NCBI GenBank assembly: GCA_964498075.1
Contig: CAZCGA010000019.1
Coordinates: 5,051-69,050 of the forward strand
Reading direction: 5' to 3'
From: CAZCGA01 sp964498075
Lineage (GTDB): Bacteria > Desulfobacterota > Binatia > HRBIN30
Length of the DNA: 64,000 nt
The notes beneath the pieces were generated by a model. The model saw only the letters and a list, made by a program, of their open reading frames with translations, was not told where the DNA came from and did not search any database. The position numbers and the translations under genes were made by a program. How positions within the stretch are numbered: position 1 is the stretch's first letter; every line of letters begins with the position of its first letter. Below, piece after piece: positions 36,670-46,423 of the stretch.

Positions 36670-37147
36670 CGTGCCGTCGCTTGAGTTCATCGAGCATCGA
36701 AGCCGCTGGTGGTGTGCCCGACTTGGCGGGCAAGAGCTCGTAGTTGCTCACCCGCCATTCATTATCAGACGGCCGTACGCGCACAATAACCTCTGGCTCA
36801 ATCGGCTGATCATCGACTACCACCACCGTCAGCCGGAAGTAAAACGTCACAGCGTCGGCTGCCGCCTGCCGGTCCAGCTGCCGGTAGAAGACCCGCGGTC
36901 GTTCGTGACCGTCGCTGGCGGGCTGGTCGCCGAGCAAACGCAACTCCGCTTCAACCTTGGCGCGGGCCGGGCCTTCGGTCAACAGAAGCGCGGCGCGTTG
37001 GTCGGCCTCGACGAAGAGTCGATCGACGAATGCGCGAGCCACGCCGTCCGGAGAGTGAGTTGACGGCGTGCAGGCGGCCAGGACAATCAACCACAGCAAC
37101 ATCCCACGCGCTGCCAAGCATCCGCTCTGTGCCTTCTTTAGAAACAT
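36662..37147 (-). CDS. Putative lipoprotein, NTF2-like
   Basis: 161 residues. Signal peptide with lipobox (LLWLIVLAACTP). The mature part (SPDGVARAFVDRLFVEADQRAALLLTEGPA...VTFYFRLTVVVVDDQ...RVSNYELL) has the helix-helix-strand pattern of small NTF2-like folds. Coupled to the DUF1232 gene downstream. Function unknown. Confidence 0.6.
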   Translation of the reverse strand: MFLKKAQSGCLAARGMLLWLIVLAACTPSTHSPDGVARAFVDRLFVEADQRAALLLTEGPARAKVEAELRLLGDQPASDGHERPRVFYRQLDRQAAADAVTFYFRLTVVVVDDQPIEPEVIVRVRPSDNEWRVSNYELLPAKSGTPPAASMLDELKRRHDA

Positions 37148-37306
37148 TGCGGAAACCTCTGAGTCGAAGTATGCACGGCGCGAGACTTGAGACTGCGGAT
37201 CCAGATCGCAGATTCGCGGCTCGGCTTCAACATGGACGCGGCAATGAATGGCCCGGGCTCACGTCACGTCTGAAGAAGCAGCGGGCCGATATTACAGGAG
37301 GTTGCG

Positions 37307-38044
37307 ATGCATCCACGCGCCACACGAGCACTGCTTGCCACGGTGACCCTCTGCACCGCGCTGGTCCGCCCGGCCGTCGGGCGAGCCGACGACAAAGCGC
37401 TGGAGGCGCGTCGTACGATCTCGGTCACCGGACAGGGAGAAGTCACCGCCGCGCCGGATCTCGTCATCCTTGCCCTCGCGGTCGAAACCACCGCGCCCAA
37501 AGCCAGCGACGCGGTGAACGAGAATGCGACCCGCAGTACCAAAGTGGCGAACGCGGTCAAGGCGCTCATCGGCAAGGACGACAGGGTGACGACCACCCGC
37601 TACGCCCTCGATCCGCGCTACCAACCGGGCAAACCGGGCGAGCCGACCGAGCCGCGCATCATCGGCTACGTGGCGCACAACGAAGTGCAGGTGGAGACCC
37701 ATAAGGTGGACGGCGTGGGCGCGCTGATCGACGCGGCCAACGCGGCGGGTGCCAACCGGATCCGCGGCCTGCAGTTCACGCTCTCGAATCGCAATGAGCA
37801 GCTCCGTGCGGCCTTGGAGAAGGCTGGGGCGGAAGCCCGGGCAGAGGCGGAAAGCGTCGCCACCGCGCTCGGGGTAAAGCTGAAGGGCGTCTTCTCCGCC
37901 ACCACCTCGACCGGCCCGATCATCCAACCCCGCCACTTCGAGGCGATGGGCATGGCGGCGTCGGCGGCTCGCCCGCCGACACCGATCGAGCCCGGGACGG
38001 TCTCGGTCTCCGCCAGCCTGCAGGTGACGTACGAGATCGAGTAG
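37307..38044 (+). CDS. Periplasmic SIMPL-domain (DUF541) protein
   Basis: 245 residues. Signal peptide at residues 1-26 (ALLATVTLCTALVRPAVGRA). SIMPL/DUF541 features: RTISVTGQGEVTAAPDLVILALAVETTAPKASDAVNENA, YVAHNEVQVETHKVDGVGALIDAA, and a C-terminal VSVSASLQVTYEIE. Homologues (BP26, YggE) form periplasmic channel-like assemblies and are linked to oxidative stress tolerance. An AGGAGG site precedes the ATG. Confidence 0.88.
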   Translation: MHPRATRALLATVTLCTALVRPAVGRADDKALEARRTISVTGQGEVTAAPDLVILALAVETTAPKASDAVNENATRSTKVANAVKALIGKDDRVTTTRYALDPRYQPGKPGEPTEPRIIGYVAHNEVQVETHKVDGVGALIDAANAAGANRIRGLQFTLSNRNEQLRAALEKAGAEARAEAESVATALGVKLKGVFSATTSTGPIIQPRHFEAMGMAASAARPPTPIEPGTVSVSASLQVTYEIE

Positions 38045-38098
38045 AGCTCTTCTTCGCGAGCAATTGCTGATCGATGCGCGGCGAACCAAGCGCCGCGG

Positions 38099-38698
38099 CT
38101 ACATCTCGCGTCGGCCTTCGAGTGCCTTGCCGAGCGTCATGGTGTCGGCGTACTCGACGTCGGCACCCATCGGCAGTCCGTGGGCGATACGGGTGACGCG
38201 GATCCCGAGTGGCTTGATGAGCCGCGACAGGTAGAGCGCCGTCGCCTCACCTTCGACTGTCGGATTGGTCGCGAGTACCACCTCCTGCACGGTCCCGTCC
38301 TGCAGGCGGCGCAGCAGCTCGGCGATACGGAGCTCTTCGGGGCCGACACCGTCGAGCGGCGCCAAGCTGCCGTGCAGAACGTGATAGCGACCCTTGAATT
38401 GCCCAGAGCGTTCCAAGGCGATCAGATCCGCCGGTCTCTCCACCACGCAGATGGCGCTGGCATCGCGCTGCGGATCCTGGCACAGGGCGCACGGATCGCC
38501 GGCGGTGAGGCCAAGACACACCGAGCAGAGCTTCGTCTCGTCACGCATCTTGAGCAGCGCCGCGGCGAGCTCCTCCACCTCGCGCCGGTCGGTGCGCAAC
38601 AGATGGAAGGCGAGCCGGGTGGCCGTCTTCTCACCGACGCTCGGGAGCTTGGTGAGCGACTGGATCAAACGTGCCAGCGGTGGCGGTAGGGCGGACAT
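38099..38698 (-). CDS. recR: Recombination protein RecR
   Basis: 199 residues, standard length. HhH region LTKLPSVGEKTATRLAFHLL, zinc finger CSVCLGLTAGDPCALC, and TOPRIM domain (ICVVERPADLIALERSGQFKGRYHVLHG). It loads RecA in the RecFOR pathway. Third gene of dnaX-ybaB-recR on the minus strand, a classic bacterial order. Confidence 0.97.
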   Translation of the reverse strand: MSALPPPLARLIQSLTKLPSVGEKTATRLAFHLLRTDRREVEELAAALLKMRDETKLCSVCLGLTAGDPCALCQDPQRDASAICVVERPADLIALERSGQFKGRYHVLHGSLAPLDGVGPEELRIAELLRRLQDGTVQEVVLATNPTVEGEATALYLSRLIKPLGIRVTRIAHGLPMGADVEYADTMTLGKALEGRREM

Positions 38699-38707
38699 GG
38701 GGCGTGA

Positions 38708-39031
38708 TCAGGTCAGCCCCGGGATCTTGAGGCCGCCGGTGACCTTCTTCATCTCCTCCGCCATCATTTCCTGGGCGGCGCGGACGGCCTGATTGACGGC
38801 GGCAATGATCAGGTCCTGCAGCATCTCCACATCGCCGCTCTTCAACACTTCCGGATCGATGCGCAGCTTCACCACCTCCAAGCGACCGCTGACGATCGCG
38901 GCCACCATGCCGCCGCCGGCGGTGGCTTCGACCGTGCGTCCGGCCGCTTGCTCCTGAATCTGGCCGAGGCGCTCCTGAAGCTCCTGCGCCTGTTTGACGA
39001 TATTGCCCAGTGGGCCGAAAGACTTGCTCAT
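38708..39031 (-). CDS. ybaB: YbaB/EbfC nucleoid-associated protein
   Basis: 107 residues. Family pattern NIVKQAQELQERLGQIQEQAAGRTVEATAGGGMVAAIVSGRLEVVKLRIDPEVL. It binds DNA as a dimer. The start ATG overlaps the dnaX stop (ATGA, 39028-39031), and recR follows nine bases after its stop. Confidence 0.95.
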   Translation of the reverse strand: MSKSFGPLGNIVKQAQELQERLGQIQEQAAGRTVEATAGGGMVAAIVSGRLEVVKLRIDPEVLKSGDVEMLQDLIIAAVNQAVRAAQEMMAEEMKKVTGGLKIPGLT

Positions 39032-40733
39032 GGCGTCTGTCTGCTCCGTGCGGCGGGTTCGCGGCGGGCCCGCGGCTTCACTTCCTGTACCTCACCGCCG
39101 AAGATCTCTACGGCGGCGCGCACCACGGGATTCCCTAAGGCGGCGGCATGCAGGGCGGCGGGGCTGTCGAGGGCGGCTGAGGCCGCGGCCTCCGGCTCCG
39201 CAACCTCGTTGGTGGCGACTGCAACGCGCAGTGCGCGGCCGAAGAAGCGCTGCGCCAGCTCCTCGACTAGTTGCGTGTGCTCGCGCTGTGCCAGGTAATC
39301 GTAGTAGTAGCCGCGCGGGACACGGAGCGTCAGCACGGCTCCATCCAGCTGCGACGGCTGGCTGCTGCGAAGGTACGGCAGCAAGGTCACCTTCTCCTTT
39401 GCCACGAAGGCCACAAACGCGTCCCAGCTCTGCTCGCCGGCGGGCTGCGGCAGCGGGTTGGCGACGGCATCCGCCGCTTCTGCTGCCGTGCTGTGAGCCC
39501 GCGCCGCGGGTTCACGGCGCACGGGTGCAGCTGGTTTCTCCGTCGATGGTGCCGGCGTCGAGCCGCTTCCGGTGCTCGCTGTGGGACCGAGGCGGCGCTC
39601 CAGCTCGTCGATCCGATCCAGCAGCTCCCCCACCGCGACCACCGGCGTCAGCGTGGCCAGCTTGATCAACGCCATCTCCAGGATCAGTTTCGGATACGGA
39701 ACGCGCGCGACCTCGGCTTCGGCCGTGAGCAACACCTGGAAGGCACGATCGAGATCCTCGCCGGTCATCTTCTGCGCCTGGCGACTGACCTCGGCGCGTT
39801 CTTCATCGGGAAGGTCCGGCAGCAGCTCAGCTCCCGGCAGCAGGCNNNNNNNNNNCGACAGACAGATTGCGGAAGTGCTCCAGCAGCTCGCGCGCAAAAC
39901 GCCGCAGATCGTAGCCGTAGAGGTGCAGCTCGTTGAGTAGCTCGAGCGCCCGTGCCGGATCGCGATCGACGATTGCCTCCGCCACCGCGTAAAGCACCTT
40001 ACGATCGGCGAGGCCGAGTGCGCTGGTGACGTCTTCGTCGCCCACCTCTTTCCCGGCGAAAGCGATCACCTGATCGAGCAGCGACTGCGCGTCGCGCATG
40101 CTGCCCTCGCCTTCGCGGGCGATCAGGAACAGGGCGCGATCGCTGATGCCGATGCCTTCACTGCGTGCGATGTGTGCCAGCCGTTCGGCGATCAAACGGA
40201 AGGGGATGCGCTTGAAGTCGTAGCGCTGGCAGCGCGAGTGGATGGTGTGCGGCACCTTGTGCGGATCGGTGGTCGCGAAGATGAACTTCACGTGNNNNNN
40301 NNNNCAGCGTCTTCAGCAAGGCGTTGAACGCGCTGGTGGAGAGCATGTGCACTTCGTCGATGATGTAGATCTTGAAGCGGCTCTTGGCGGGCTGATAGCG
40401 CACGTTCTCGATGATCTCGCGGACGTCATCGACGCCGGTGTTCGAGGCGCCGTCGATCTCCAGAACATCGACGGCGTTGCCGGCGGTGATCTCCTGGCAG
40501 TTTGTGCAGGCGTTGCAGGGTGTCGGGATCGGTCCGTTCACGCAGTTGAGCGCCTTGGCGAGGACGCGTGCGGCCGTCGTCTTGCCGACGCCGCGGACAC
40601 CGGTCAACAAGAACGCATGGGCCACCCGATCACTGCGGATGGCGTTCATCAGCGTGCGGCTGACGTGTTCCTGCCCGATGATCTCGTCGAAGCTTTGCGG
40701 ACGCCACTTGCGGGCGAGGACGAGGTAGCTCAT
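39028..40733 (-). CDS. dnaX: DNA polymerase III subunits gamma/tau, interrupted by two assembly gaps
   Basis: AAA+ clamp-loader subunit. Before the first gap (minus-strand order): Walker A GVRGVGKTTAARVLAKALNC, zinc ligands in LNC...CNACTNC, Walker B IIDEVHML. After the gap at 40295-40304: sensor HVKFIFATTDPHKVP, then QRYDFKRIP. After the gap at 39846-39855: tau-type domain III and a Ser/Pro-rich region ending ARSRQTP. The frame changes at both gaps because 10 N is a placeholder. At the first one the family sequence demands about EEPPP (15 bases) between LLKTL and HVKF. The gene itself is probably intact in the organism. Confidence 0.93.
39846..39855. other. Assembly gap (10 N) inside dnaX
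   Basis: Ten N between codons for HFRNLSV and LLPGAELLPDLPDEE. The reading frame is not preserved across it, so the true length is not 10. Confidence 0.95.
40295..40304. other. Assembly gap (10 N) inside dnaX
   Basis: Ten N between LLKTL and HVKFIFATTD. The conserved DnaX sequence here is LLKTLEEPP-HVKF, so about 15 bases of GC-rich Glu/Pro codons are missing. Confidence 0.95.
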
Positions 40734-40793
40734 GGCGTCTGGCTGATCGCTTCCGGCCTATAACGGATCCATCAGCGAGCGATGGTCACTAGT

Positions 40794-40896
40794 GATAGCT
40801 AGGTTTCCCCGCGGCACAGAGAAGCGTTCGGTACCGCTGCTTCCTTCCGGACCTGACGGGGTTCGCGATGCCCTCTTGCGCGGGACCTAGCTATCG
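40794..40896 (-). ncRNA. ffs: Signal recognition particle RNA, small bacterial (4.5S) type
   Basis: On the minus strand the conserved SRP apical sequence CAGGTCCGGAAGGAAGCAGC is present, the Ffh-binding site. The two ends, GATAGCTAGGT (minus-strand view) and ACCTAGCTATC, are perfectly complementary and close a single long hairpin of about 100 nt. The position just upstream of dnaX is the usual one in many bacteria. Confidence 0.95.
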
Positions 40897-41009
40897 CCAC
40901 TGACCACCACCCATTCCGCTGCGTGACGCCCCGATGTTCGCACGTCACGACGCGCACGTCTAGTGCGGGAACGTTGCTCGCCTCCGCTCCGACCTCCACG
41001 TGACTAGAA

Positions 41010-41095
<86 letters not shown>

Positions 41096-41157
41096 ATCGT
41101 CCTTCCCTTTTAGGTGCGGCGGGGCCGACTTGCAATCACACTCACGCGCAGGGCGGC

Positions 41158-41316
41158 TCACGGTGGGGGCGCATCATCCGCGACTGGTGCGGCGCCGCGC
41201 TTCGACAGCGAGAGGCGGAAGGATGGTTCCCCCGAGCCGTCCGCCTTCTCCTCTCCATGTTTGCAGGCGGCGCACACCATGGTAGCAGTGATCAGCGCTG
41301 CCACGAATGCGACCAT
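41158..41316 (-). CDS. Possible small lipoprotein
   Basis: 52 residues from ATG 41314-41316 (frame open to 41349). An N-terminal hydrophobic run ends in a lipobox-like VCAAC, followed by a short charged tail (KHGEEKADGSGE). No homology recognised. Reported because it fills the space after tRNA-Ser and has a plausible export signal; it may be chance. Confidence 0.35.
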   Translation of the reverse strand: MVAFVAALITATMVCAACKHGEEKADGSGEPSFRLSLSKRGAAPVADDAPPP

Positions 41317-41507
41317 CGTCACCGACCTTCGACACCGACGTGCACGCATTGCCGTTCCCTTCCTACCGTCACCGCCACAGGGGGCGGACCGTCATCTTTC
41401 CAGCACGGAATTGTCCGCTCGTCACGACCTTCTAGTCCGCCAGCGGATCGATTTCCAGCCATCCAAGGCGCCGCACGGCTGGTGCTGAAGTTGCTGCCTG
41501 CTGCAGC

Positions 41508-42251
41508 ATGACCACAACACATGCAGCCAAACAGAGGGTTCTCGTACACTCAGTGCCACCGCGACGCGGGGCCGCGGGGGGGCTGGAACGCAGCAAGCCG
41601 CGGGGCCGGCCGCCAGGCATGAACCCCGACCGGCTGCAGGCATTGGCAGAGCTGGCGCGGGCGGGTCTGACGCTGTCCGAGATGGCCGCGGCGTTGGGCG
41701 TCAGTCGGCAGCGCATCCACCAGCAGCTTGGCAAGTGCCCGGAGATTGCCGCGGAACGACAGGCGCGCTGCCAGGTGCGCTCGCATGTGGAGCGGAGCAA
41801 CCTGAAGCGCGAACGGGGTATCGAGTGGGCGGAGAAACAATCACGCCCCGGGGCTGCGTTGGCGCAGTTTCTGCGCGAAGCCATCGCGCACGGCTGGGAC
41901 ATCGAGGTGGCGCCACGCCGCCGGCCCCGTGTGAACGGCGTCCGCCTCGCGTTCCACCGACCGCGGAGCACCCGCGCGTCGAGCACCTTGTACGATGGAC
42001 CGGGCTGCGCGCGCTACTATCACGTGCGCCTGACGCGGCCCGAGTGGCTGCACGTCGTTTGCCTGCCGACCGGTCGCTACATCTTCTACTTGCCCGACTC
42101 GATGCGAACTCCGGGGTCCTGTTACATTCCGGAGGGCCAGAAGCACGGCCCGCAGGAGTGGCCGCAGTGGTCGCACGAGCGCCAGGGTCATCACCGGCGC
42201 CGCACGCTCAAGGAGCCGCAGCCCGGCATGCCGCGGCGCTGGGCGGCGTGA
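41508..42251 (+). CDS. Putative DNA-binding protein with helix-turn-helix
   Basis: 247 residues, strongly basic. A helix-turn-helix is visible at about residues 53-74 (LTLSEMAAALGVSRQRIHQQLG), similar to phage/terminase-type or invertase-type HTH. The C-terminal half contains YYHVRLTRPEWLHVVCLPTGRYIFYLPDSMRTPGSCYIPEG, which reads like a structured domain and argues for a real gene. Family not recognised. Its location next to a tRNA gene fits an accessory or mobile origin. Confidence 0.6.
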   Translation: MTTTHAAKQRVLVHSVPPRRGAAGGLERSKPRGRPPGMNPDRLQALAELARAGLTLSEMAAALGVSRQRIHQQLGKCPEIAAERQARCQVRSHVERSNLKRERGIEWAEKQSRPGAALAQFLREAIAHGWDIEVAPRRRPRVNGVRLAFHRPRSTRASSTLYDGPGCARYYHVRLTRPEWLHVVCLPTGRYIFYLPDSMRTPGSCYIPEGQKHGPQEWPQWSHERQGHHRRRTLKEPQPGMPRRWAA

Positions 42252-42356
42252 CGCTGCAGCTGCCGCGCCAGCTTGCCTCGCTAGACGTAAACGCCCAGAC
42301 GACGGATCCCCCCCCTCACCCTGAACCGTGCGCCCGGATGAGCCGGGCGGCGGTTC

Positions 42357-43289
42357 CTACGCGAATGCTGGGGCTACCTTCTCGGCGAACAGCTCGAGCG
42401 TCTCGGGCTGGTTCAAGTCACCGAAGAGCACTGTAAAAAAGGACACCCCTTGGCGGCTGCGCGCACGAATCGCCTCGATGAGCTGGTCCGGCGTTCCACG
42501 TAACGCCGTCTTGTCGATGTCGAACACGGCGCCGAGCGCCTGCTTGGCGAACTTCACCTTCTTGCGCAGGTCGTCCTCGGTGCGGCCGAGCACCATGACG
42601 GACTGCTCCGACACCTCGATGCTCGCCGGATCGCGGCCGATCGCGTCGCAGTGACGCTTGAGCACGTCCAGCTTGTGTTCCAGCTTGTGCGCCACGTTGT
42701 TGGGGCAGTTCCAGATGTCGGCGTGCTCCGCCACCACCCGCAGCAAGCGTTTCTCGCCGGCGCCGCCGATCAGGATGGGCGGATGCGGCTTCTGGATCGG
42801 CTTGGGATTGTTCACGGCTTCGTCGACGGCGTAGTACTTGCCCTGAAAGCTGGCGCGCGGCTGCGTGAGCAACAGTTTGATGATGGACAGCGCTTCCTCG
42901 AGCTGCTCGATGCGCACGCGTGGCGACGGGAACGGGTAGCCGTAGGCGCGATACTCCTCGTCCATCCAGCCGGAGCCCAAGCCGAGGATCAAGCGCCCGT
43001 TGCTGACGTTGTCGAGACTGGCGGTCATCTTCGCTAGCAGCGCTGGGTTGCGATACGAGTTGCACAGCACGAGCGTGCCGATGCGCAAACGCTCGGTCAC
43101 CGCTGCGGTCGCCGACATGAGCGTCCACGCCTCGAGATGATCGAGATCCGGCAAGCCGCGGCTCCACATGTGATCGACGAACCAGATGGAATGGAACCCG
43201 AGCCGGTCGATCAGCTGAGCCCGGTCTTTGACCATCGAGAACGGAACGCCGACCTGCGGCGCGAACAGTCCAAACTTGATGCGGCTCAC
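42357..43289 (-). CDS. LLM-class flavin/F420-dependent oxidoreductase
   Basis: 310 residues. Luciferase-like monooxygenase pattern: GFHSIWFVDHMW, TERLRIGTLVLCNSYRNPALLAKMTASLDNVSNGRLILGLGSGW, and HPPILIGGAGEKRLLRVVAEHADIWN. The sequence groups best with the F420-dependent family often seen in actinobacteria and environmental proteobacteria, but FMN dependence cannot be excluded. Substrate unknown. Confidence 0.85.
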   Translation of the reverse strand: MSRIKFGLFAPQVGVPFSMVKDRAQLIDRLGFHSIWFVDHMWSRGLPDLDHLEAWTLMSATAAVTERLRIGTLVLCNSYRNPALLAKMTASLDNVSNGRLILGLGSGWMDEEYRAYGYPFPSPRVRIEQLEEALSIIKLLLTQPRASFQGKYYAVDEAVNNPKPIQKPHPPILIGGAGEKRLLRVVAEHADIWNCPNNVAHKLEHKLDVLKRHCDAIGRDPASIEVSEQSVMVLGRTEDDLRKKVKFAKQALGAVFDIDKTALRGTPDQLIEAIRARSRQGVSFFTVLFGDLNQPETLELFAEKVAPAFA

Positions 43290-43308
43290 GTGCGCTCCTC
43301 TTCTCTCT

Positions 43309-43650
43309 TTAACCCCAGAAGCAGCCCCAGCGGTCGTGGTCGATTTCCTTCAAGCACGCCTCGAGGCTGCCGACGAAGGGCTGGTCCTCGCCGCCTTCGT
43401 ACGGCACCCAACGCCCGTTGGCGCGCTTCCAGTAGAGCTGCAGCTTCTGTCCTTTGGCGCGCAACTGCGCCACCGGCAGCGCCACCTCGCGCCCGTTCCA
43501 CTCGCTGGTGTAGCGATGCACGATGGTGAATCCCAAGGGACCGGATTTGCGGACATCGATCTTGCCGTGCCCTTGCAGTCTCGGTTCCAAAGCTCGTCGG
43601 ACGTAGACCTCGGTGAAATCCGCCATCTCTTCCTCCCGAGCCGTTGCCAT
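43309..43650 (-). CDS. DUF3024 family protein
   Basis: 113 residues. C-terminal pattern LQLYWKRANGRWVPYEGGEDQPFVGSLEACLKEIDHDRWGCFWG matches DUF3024, a small soluble family of unknown function. ATG at 43650 or 43626 could be used. It lies 19 bases upstream of the LLM oxidoreductase on the same strand, so the two may be cotranscribed. Confidence 0.72.
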   Translation of the reverse strand: MATAREEEMADFTEVYVRRALEPRLQGHGKIDVRKSGPLGFTIVHRYTSEWNGREVALPVAQLRAKGQKLQLYWKRANGRWVPYEGGEDQPFVGSLEACLKEIDHDRWGCFWG

Positions 43651-43748
43651 AGCGCCCGCTCCTCAGAGTCATTCCCCGCGTACGGGTCGGACACGGCGCG
43701 GCATCGTAGTGAAAATCGGTGCGATTGTCACGATCACCGCCGAGAATC

Positions 43749-44492
43749 TCACTGGGCAGTGTAGCCACCGTCCACCGCCAGCGTCGCGCCCGTGGTGAAC
43801 GCCGATGCGTCGCTGGCGAGGAACACCGCCGCCGCGGCGATCTCCTCGGCGCTGCCGAGCCGGCTGATCGGTTGGCGCGCGAGAAACAGTTGGCGCCCGG
43901 GGGCCGGTATGCGCTGCACCATCGGGGTGTCGATCATTCCCGGGCAGATGCAGTTGACGCGAATGTTCCGACTCGCGTACTCGAGCGCCGCGACCTTGGT
44001 GAGCTGCACGACGCCGCCCTTCGCCGCCGAGTAAGCCGGCGTCTGCGGCAGGCCGACCAGGCCCATCACCGAGGCGATGCTCACGATCGCTCCGCCGCCA
44101 CCGCGCAGCATCGCCGCGATGGCGTGCTTCATACAAAGGAACACGCCCTTGAGATTGACGGCGATGACGTGATCGAAATCCGCCTCGGTGTAGTCGGCGG
44201 TTGCCGCCGTGCCGCCGCCGATGCCGGCGGCGGCAATCAGCACGTCGAGCCGGCCTTCGTCTGCAACCGCCCTCTGCATCAGCGCGGCCACCTCCGTAGA
44301 CACGGAGACATCGGTACGCTGAAAGAGCACCTCGTGGCCCGCCGTGCGCGCTGCCGTGACGACGGGATCGCCGTCTTGAATGTCCGCAATCACTACCCGG
44401 GCGCCCTCGGCAGCACAGCGCAGGGCGGTGGCCCGCCCGATACCGGACGCGCCGCCGGTTACGACGACGACTTTGTTTCGCAGGAGCCCCAT
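43749..44492 (-). CDS. Short-chain dehydrogenase/reductase (FabG-like)
   Basis: 247 residues. TGGASGIGRA (12-21), DIQD after the second strand suggesting NAD preference, AAGIGGG in place of NNAG, active-site Ser (SIASVMG), Tyr-x3-Lys (YSAAKG), and C-terminal FTTGATLAVDGGYTAQ. A classical SDR; substrate unknown. Confidence 0.88.
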   Translation of the reverse strand: MGLLRNKVVVVTGGASGIGRATALRCAAEGARVVIADIQDGDPVVTAARTAGHEVLFQRTDVSVSTEVAALMQRAVADEGRLDVLIAAAGIGGGTAATADYTEADFDHVIAVNLKGVFLCMKHAIAAMLRGGGGAIVSIASVMGLVGLPQTPAYSAAKGGVVQLTKVAALEYASRNIRVNCICPGMIDTPMVQRIPAPGRQLFLARQPISRLGSAEEIAAAAVFLASDASAFTTGATLAVDGGYTAQ

Positions 44493-44690
44493 GAAGTGGC
44501 ACGTCCCCCCGCAGAGGGAGCAGACGCTCTGTTAGAACTGTTGGCGGTCGCGTGTCAATCCGGTGCAGCGGGATAAACTGAGAACACGGCGAAGCGCCGA
44601 AGCGACGGGTGTGGAATGGCGTCGTGATCGCGGTTGACAATCCGGCGCGGCTCCCGATTACTAGCAGCAGGTGAAAGGTCCGACTCAATC

Positions 44691-45829
44691 ATGAAGAAGC
44701 GTGTTGCAGTTGTCGGTGCGACCGGCATTGCCGGGCAGCAATGTCTGGTGGCGCTCGACCGACATCCGTGGTTCGAGGTGGTGATGCTGGCGGCGTCGGA
44801 GCGCTCGGCCGGCCGGCCGTTTGCGGCGGCCATCCNNNNNNNNNNGGTTGGTTCTCGACGAACGCCACGGCTGCATCCTTTGCGGCGGCCATCCGTGACC
44901 CGAAGACCGGGTCGCGCCGCTGGTGGTGTAACGAGGAGCCGCCGGCGAAGGTGATGGAGCTGCCGGTGGAGCACGCCGCCGAGCTCAATCTGACGGGTAT
45001 CGACGTCGTGTTCAGCGCCGTCGAGTCCGACGCGGCGCGCGAGCTCGAGCCCCAGTACGCCAAGACCACCGCCGTGCTGAGCACCGCGTCGGCATTCCGC
45101 TACGAGGAAGACGTGCCGATCATGGTCCCCGGCGTGAACCTGTCGCACGCCGTGCAGATCGATGTGCAACGGCGGCGCCGCAACTGGCGCGGCTTCATCG
45201 CGCCGCTGCCCAACTGCACGACGATGGGATTGGTGATCACGCTGAAACCGTTGCTCGATCACTTCGGCATCGAGCGGGTCTTGATGACCTCCATGCAGGG
45301 CATCTCCGGCGCCGGCCGCTCGCCGGGGGTCGTGGCGCTCGACGTCGTCGACAACGTCATTCCGTACATCCCGGGCGAAGAGGAAAAGGTGGCGCGCGAG
45401 ACCGTCAAGGTTCTCGGCGTCGTCGGCGAGGGTGGTCTGGCTCCGGCGCAGTTCAAGATCAGCGCGACCTGTACGCGCGCCGCGGTGCTCGAAGGGCACA
45501 CCGAAGCTGTGGCGGTGTCGACCAAGACGCCGGCCACGCCGGCTGCCGTTGCGGCTGTGTTCCGTGAAGCCGGCGCTGAGTTGGCGCGGCTGGCGCTGCC
45601 GTCGGCGCCGCAGCGGCTGATCACCGTGCACGACGATCCGTTCCGGCCGCAGCCGCGGCTGGACCGCGATGCCGACGGCGGGATGACCACCTCGGTCGGC
45701 CGCATCCGCGAGGACACGGCGCTGGACAACGGCATCAAGTACGTGCTGGTCTCACACAATACCAAGATGGGTGCGGCCAAGGGGGCCGTGCTGACGGCGG
45801 AGTATCTGGCCGCCAGCGGATATTTCTAG
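44691..45829 (+). CDS. asd: Aspartate-semialdehyde dehydrogenase, interrupted by assembly gap/duplication
   Basis: The N-terminal NADP-binding part starts at ATG 44691 (KRVAVVGATGIAGQQCLVAL). The catalytic Cys is in LPNCTTMG, and the later GISGAGRSPG and TCTRAAVLEGHTEAV carry substrate and His residues, as in the archaeal/fungal-type ASADH. It makes L-aspartate semialdehyde for lysine, threonine and methionine. The frame breaks at 44836-44845 (10 N). A 16-base copy on either side of that gap implies that 59 bases are an assembly artefact; removing them restores one frame. Confidence 0.85.
44820..44894. repeat. 16-bp direct repeat flanking an N gap in asd
   Basis: TTTGCGGCGGCCATCC occurs at 44820-44835 and again at 44879-44894, with ten N and 33 bases between. 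Both copies encode FAAAI. Collapsing one copy joins GRPFAAAI to RDPKTG in frame, so the duplication is probably a contig-end overlap that was scaffolded instead of merged. Confidence 0.85.
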
Positions 45830-45865
45830 GTTCGGGCTTTCCGGGTCGAGGAGGGAAACCGCCCG

Positions 45866-46423
45866 ATGATGGCGAGCACGGAGCTGCGCAACGGACGGAT
45901 CCGGTTGCGCAACTTCACGCCGGAGGACATCGACGACGTCTTCGCCTACGCGTCGGACCCGCTCGTGACGCGCAATGCCGGATGGGAGCCGCACCGCTCG
46001 CCGTACGACAGCATGGCCTACATCCGGCGTTGCCTGGCGGACGACTGGGGCCCGATCACCTTCGCCATCGAGCACATGTCGGAAAGCCGCGTCATCGGCG
46101 TCGTGGACATCCGCATCCTGAGCCGGCTTTGGGGGCTGGGTGAGATCGGGTACACGCTGGCGCGGGGCTACTGGGGCCAGGGCTTCAATGTCGACGCCGG
46201 CCGGTTGCTGCTGGAGTACGGCTTCAATGATCTCGGGCTGCGGCGCATTCAGGCGGTCTGCGACACCAGCAACCGGCGCTCGTATCGCACCATGGAGAAG
46301 CTCGGGATGGTGCGCGAGCGCCTCATCCCGCGAGCCCGCATCGAGAACGGGCGTCCGGTCGATCGTTTCGTCTACTCCATCCTGCGTCGTGAGTGGCAGC
46401 GCCTTCAGCCGCCGCTCGCCTGA
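45866..46423 (+). CDS. GNAT-family N-acetyltransferase (RimJ/RimL type)
   Basis: 185 residues. Pattern RIRLRNFTPEDIDDVFAYASDPLVTRNAGWEPHRS, then GEIGYTLARGYWGQGFNVDAGRLLLEYGFNDLGLRRIQAVCDTSNRRSYRTMEKLGM, which is the acetyl-CoA-binding region of RimJ/RimL-like GNATs. Substrate unknown. GAGGAGG precedes the ATG. It converges with the MutY-like gene with a 19-base overlap. Confidence 0.85.
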   Translation: MMASTELRNGRIRLRNFTPEDIDDVFAYASDPLVTRNAGWEPHRSPYDSMAYIRRCLADDWGPITFAIEHMSESRVIGVVDIRILSRLWGLGEIGYTLARGYWGQGFNVDAGRLLLEYGFNDLGLRRIQAVCDTSNRRSYRTMEKLGMVRERLIPRARIENGRPVDRFVYSILRREWQRLQPPLA

